In this document: piece by piece, positions 61,128 through 64,000 of the stretch
How positions within the stretch are numbered: position 1 is the first letter of the stretch
Layout of the letters: every line of letters starts with the position of its first letter
Notes under the pieces: generated by a model
Told to the model about the DNA's origin: nothing
The model's input: the letters and a program-made list of their open reading frames with translations, nothing else
The model's database searches: none
Assembly (NCBI GenBank): GCA_050110875.1
Contig: CP188828.1
Coordinates: 1,240,001 to 1,304,000, forward strand
Length of the DNA stretch: 64,000 bases
Source of the DNA: Methyloligella sp050110875
GTDB lineage: Bacteria > Pseudomonadota > Alphaproteobacteria > Rhizobiales > Methyloligellaceae
Direction of reading: 5' to 3'
Position numbers and translations under genes: made by a program

Positions 61128-61763
61128 ATGGCTTTACAGATTGGCGATACCGCCCCCGATTTCGAGGCGCAGACGACGGAAGGGCCGATCCGGTTCCACG
61201 AGTGGCTCGGCGATTCCTGGGGCGTGCTGTTCTCGCACCCGAAGAACTTTACGCCGGTCTGCACCACGGAGCTCGGCACCACGGCGAAGCTGAAGCCGGA
61301 ATTCGAACGTCGCAACGTGAAGGTGATCGGCCTAAGCGTCGACCCGCTGGATGCCCATGAGGCGTGGTCCAAGGATATCGAGGAGACCCAGGGCGCCGCG
61401 GTGAACTTTCCGCTGATCGCCGACCCGGACCGGAAGGTCGCGGACCTCTACGGCATGATCCATCCTAACGCGTCCGATACGCTAACCGTGCGCTCGGTCT
61501 TCGTCGTCGGTCCGGACAAGAAGATCAAGCTCACCTTGAACTATCCCGCCAGCACGGGCCGGAATTTCGACGAGATTCTTCGCGTCATCGACTCCCTCCA
61601 GCTCACTTCCGAGCATCAGGTGGCGACGCCGGCCAACTGGAAGGATGGCGAAGAGGTCATCATCGTTCCGGCCGTGTCCGACGAGGACGCGAAGAAAAAA
61701 TATCCGGAAGGTTGGCGCGCGGAAAAGCCTTACCTGCGCTACGTCCCGTCGCCCCGCCGTTAA
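61128..61763 (+). CDS. 1-Cys peroxiredoxin (Prx6 type)
   Basis: 211 residues from the ATG at 61128 (GGAG 7 nt upstream). The peroxidatic cysteine is C45 in FTPVCTTELG, and no other cysteine is present, so it is a true 1-Cys enzyme needing an outside thiol. The long C-terminal extension (WKDGEEVIIVPAVSDEDAKK) is typical of the Prx6 group. It reduces peroxides in the cytosol. Confidence 0.95.
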   Translation: MALQIGDTAPDFEAQTTEGPIRFHEWLGDSWGVLFSHPKNFTPVCTTELGTTAKLKPEFERRNVKVIGLSVDPLDAHEAWSKDIEETQGAAVNFPLIADPDRKVADLYGMIHPNASDTLTVRSVFVVGPDKKIKLTLNYPASTGRNFDEILRVIDSLQLTSEHQVATPANWKDGEEVIIVPAVSDEDAKKKYPEGWRAEKPYLRYVPSPRR

Positions 61764-61845
61764 AGCTCGATACGTTCTGCACTAGGCAAGTCCTTATCCG
61801 AGCATGGAGTTTGCGTTTCGCGCATTCGCAAAATTCGTTTGGCAT

Positions 61846-61905
61846 GCCGCCCCCCAACCCTTAGAAAAGCATGTACACGGATTAATACCGTAATTGGGGG
61901 GCGGC
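61846..61905. repeat. Perfect 12-bp inverted repeat with a 36-nt spacer
   Basis: GCCGCCCCCCAA (61846-61857) and TTGGGGGGCGGC (61894-61905). It could be a stem in RNA or two operator halves. It lies just upstream of the 59-residue protein gene; no T-run follows. Confidence 0.7.
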
Positions 61906-61938
61906 CATTGTTGCCGCAAACGAATATCAAGGGGTGAC

Positions 61939-62118
61939 ATGGCGGATCCGAAAGACCCCGAGGGGGACGGGGAGGGTGCGCGACGCGCAGCCGGTGAGAT
62001 AGCCGACGGCTTGGTGCCGATGGTGGAATCGTCGAGAAATTGCAGGCTCGACTTTCTTGCCTATCTGCTCGGCATGGCGTTGAAAGAGGCGCGACGCCTC
62101 TCGGCCCGCCAGGACTGA
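61939..62118 (+). CDS. Small protein, 59 residues, unknown function
   Basis: The ATG at 61939 follows AAGGGGTGAC. The N-terminal half is acidic and polar (MADPKDPEGDGEGARR), the C-terminal half an amphipathic helix (CRLDFLAYLLGMALKEARRL). No signal peptide or recognised domain. Composition and ribosome site support coding. It stands behind the 12-bp inverted repeat. Confidence 0.65.
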   Translation: MADPKDPEGDGEGARRAAGEIADGLVPMVESSRNCRLDFLAYLLGMALKEARRLSARQD

Positions 62119-62237
62119 CAAGCTGCCTTCAGGTATACTCGGCTCGCCTTGCGCGGGCCTTTTGCTTGTCCGATGCCTGCTCGTCGTCCCGGCCGTCCGG
62201 GATTGACGCGGTATGCGGGCTCTGGAATGGCTATCCC

Positions 62238-62663
62238 ATGGGAATGCCAGCCACGCCCGCTCTCACCACCGACTGCGTGATCTTGGATGCGCAGGGCCGG
62301 GTGCTGTTGATCCGGCGAAAGAATCCGCCCTTTCAAGGGGAATATGCGCTGCCCGGCGGTTTCGTCGATATCGGCGAGACCGTGGAAGACGCCTGCCGCC
62401 GAGAGGTCGAGGAGGAGGTCGGACTGACCGTCGGCGCTCTCACCTTGATCGGCGTTTTCTCGGATCCGAACCGCGATCCGCGCGGCCATACGGTGAGCGC
62501 CGCCTTCCTCACCGTGCTGAAGGAGGCGGCGGCGCCGGTGGCGGGGGACGATGCGGCGGCGGCGGAATGGATCGACGATTGGCAAAGCGTTGATCTTGCC
62601 TTCGATCACGCGCAGATTATGAAACAGGCGATGCGGCTCGCGGACTCGGTGAGCAAGAGCTAG
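62238..62663 (+). CDS. Nudix hydrolase
   Basis: 141 residues with a complete Nudix box, GFVDIGETVEDACRREVEEE followed by VGL, and PPFQGEYALPGG before it. The family cleaves nucleoside diphosphates linked to another group; the size and fold suit an ADP-ribose or NADH-type pyrophosphatase. The start is the ATG at 62238, or one at 62244. Ferrochelatase follows 62 bp later. Confidence 0.9.
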   Translation: MGMPATPALTTDCVILDAQGRVLLIRRKNPPFQGEYALPGGFVDIGETVEDACRREVEEEVGLTVGALTLIGVFSDPNRDPRGHTVSAAFLTVLKEAAAPVAGDDAAAAEWIDDWQSVDLAFDHAQIMKQAMRLADSVSKS

Positions 62664-62725
62664 TCCGCTGTTCCAGAATGGTTTATTTAACGCCTCCCCC
62701 GAGGCGTCCCCAAAGGTTGCAAGCA

Positions 62726-63775
62726 ATGACTGAGAGGCCAGGTCCCTGCCAATTCGCAGCTGAAAATCCAGGTGTGAGTCATCCGGGTGGCCGGGTCGGC
62801 GTGCTGTTGGTGAATCTAGGCACGCCGGACGACACCACCTATTGGCCCATGCGGCGGTATCTGAAGGAGTTTCTTTCCGACCGCCGGGTGATCGAGACCA
62901 ATCGCTTGATCTGGTGGCCCGTGCTGAACGGTATCATCCTGACCACGCGGCCGAAGAAGAGCGGCGAGGCCTATGCCTCGATCTGGAACAAGGAGCGGGG
63001 GGAATCGCCGCTGCGCACCATCACGCGCAACCAGGCGGAGAAGCTCGCGGCCCGTTTTGCCGGCATGCCGGAGATCGTCGTGGATTGGGCCATGCGTTAC
63101 GGGAATCCTTCCATCGCCTCCCGGATCGCGGCGCTGGCCTCGGCCGGGTGCGATCGGCTGCTGGTCTTCCCGCTCTATCCGCAATACGCCGCGCCGACCA
63201 CCGCCACGGTGAACGACAAGGTGTTCGATGCGCTGAAGCAAATGCGCTTTCAGCCGGCCTTGCGCACGGTGCCGGCCTATCCGACGGAGCCGGTCTATAT
63301 CCGCGCGCTCGCCAATTCGGTGCGCGAGCATTTGCTTGCGCTCGACTACGAGCCGGAGGTGATCCTCGCCTCGTTCCACGGTCTGCCGAAGGAATATGTC
63401 GAGAAGGGCGATCCGTATCAGGTCCAATGCAAGCAGACGGCTGACGCGTTGCGGCAGGAGCTCGGTTTCGACGAGCACAAATTGCGGCTTACCTTCCAGT
63501 CCCGCTTCGGTCCGGCGGAATGGCTGACGCCCTATACGGACGAGACGGTGGAGGCGCTGGCCAAGGAAGGCGTGAAGCGCCTTGCCATTCTAACGCCGGG
63601 CTTCGTCGCCGATTGCGTGGAGACCCTGGAGGAGATCAACGGCGAAGCCCGGGAGATCTTCGAGGAGAATGGCGGCGAGAAATTCAGCTTCATTCCCTGC
63701 CTGAACGATAGCGATGCGGGCATGCGGGTGCTCGAGACGATCGTCGACCGGGAGCTCGAGGGCTGGGTCCGCTAA
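62726..63775 (+). CDS. hemH: Ferrochelatase
   Basis: 349 residues with GRVGVLLVNLGTPDD near the N-terminus, the catalytic His in VILASFHGLPKEY, and the Glu/Phe pocket in TFQSRFGPAEWLTPYTDE. It inserts Fe(II) into protoporphyrin IX in the last step of heme synthesis. The start at 62726 follows AAAGGT. No [2Fe-2S] cysteine cluster is seen at the C-terminus, as in many bacterial forms. Confidence 0.95.
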   Translation: MTERPGPCQFAAENPGVSHPGGRVGVLLVNLGTPDDTTYWPMRRYLKEFLSDRRVIETNRLIWWPVLNGIILTTRPKKSGEAYASIWNKERGESPLRTITRNQAEKLAARFAGMPEIVVDWAMRYGNPSIASRIAALASAGCDRLLVFPLYPQYAAPTTATVNDKVFDALKQMRFQPALRTVPAYPTEPVYIRALANSVREHLLALDYEPEVILASFHGLPKEYVEKGDPYQVQCKQTADALRQELGFDEHKLRLTFQSRFGPAEWLTPYTDETVEALAKEGVKRLAILTPGFVADCVETLEEINGEAREIFEENGGEKFSFIPCLNDSDAGMRVLETIVDRELEGWVR

Positions 63776-63879
63776 CCACCGATTTGCCGAATTTCTATCG
63801 AGCCTGATCCGTTTTTGGCTTAAGGTCTGCCTCCGAACGGGCGGGCGCTAGGCTCGCGTCCGGCCGCTGGAGGAACGCG

Positions 63880-64000
63880 ATGTTCGGCTTCAATCTCTTC
63901 GTTCTGGTTCTGCTCGTCCTCTTCATCGTCGTCATTCTGGCGGGGGTGAAGGTGGTGCCGCAGGGGTACAACTACACGGTCGAGCGGTTCGGGCGTTATA
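63880..64000 (+). CDS. SPFH/band-7 (stomatin-like) protein, N-terminal part
   Basis: The right window edge cuts the gene after 40 codons. The ATG at 63880 has a GGAGG ribosome site. One membrane helix (about 5-24, LFVLVLLVLFIVVILAGVKV) leads straight into VVPQGYNYTVERFGRY, the start of a band-7 domain as in QmcA/paraslipin proteins. These form large membrane-bound rings that support membrane protein quality control. Confidence 0.85.
   Translation, partial: MFGFNLFVLVLLVLFIVVILAGVKVVPQGYNYTVERFGRY

Overview
The window is GC-rich DNA from an alphaproteobacterium, probably of the order Hyphomicrobiales (Rhizobiales) and perhaps a methylotroph. The grounds are a thiO-thiS-thiG-thiE order like that of rhizobia, an alphaproteobacterial type of porin, a sitABCD manganese operon behind a Mur-like palindrome, and PQQ-linked genes (pqqB and a PedC-type ABC pair). 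No tRNA, rRNA, CRISPR array, insertion sequence or prophage gene was seen. Genes are densely packed, often with 4-nt ATGA overlaps.

Layout. 1-583: 5' part of a glutamate-receptor-like protein, cut by the window edge. 0.8-7.7 kb: a minus-strand run built around sulfur-group chemistry (TauE-type anion exporter, membrane-anchored arylsulfotransferase-like protein, two small membrane proteins, PAPS-type sulfotransferase, CelD-like acyltransferase, JmjC/cupin-like hydroxylase), closed by a terminator near 780. 7.8-16 kb: an RND (MMPL) transporter with a small secreted protein, then an HlyD-RbbA-permease exporter. 16-20 kb: metal-handling genes (YraQ-type permease, His-tailed DUF2231 protein, CopB, DUF305 protein, lipoprotein). 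20-27 kb: housekeeping and redox genes, including a FabI-like reductase, an alpha/beta hydrolase without its nucleophile, an aldo/keto reductase, a MaoC hydratase, a cNMP-domain flavoprotein, a MetX-like protein and a LysE exporter. 27.2-30.9 kb: sitABCD. 31-35.5 kb: AraC regulator, Tat-exported metallo-hydrolase, molybdopterin oxidoreductase, single-domain response regulator. 36-37.5 kb: porin.

37.7-53.5 kb is the most interesting part. It holds a PQQ-system ABC pair, a five-gene operon joining a two-component system to a NitT/TauT-type ABC importer, two tandem paralogous exported proteins probably in the outer membrane, a dedicated TonB-ExbD-ExbB operon with an extra exported protein, a large TonB-dependent receptor with acidic Cys-bracketed segments, and pqqB. 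Three TTCAT-like repeats at 11-bp spacing occur both in the divergent promoter of the two-component operon and upstream of the receptor. This suggests one OmpR-type regulon. Its cargo is unknown; a lanthanide, or a metal complex serving PQQ dehydrogenases, is the favoured inference.

53.5-64 kb: CHAD-domain protein, thiOSGE, gamma-glutamyltransferase, L,D-transpeptidase, a DJ-1/PfpI stress protein, 1-Cys peroxiredoxin, a 59-residue protein, Nudix hydrolase, ferrochelatase, and the start of a band-7 (SPFH) protein at the right edge.
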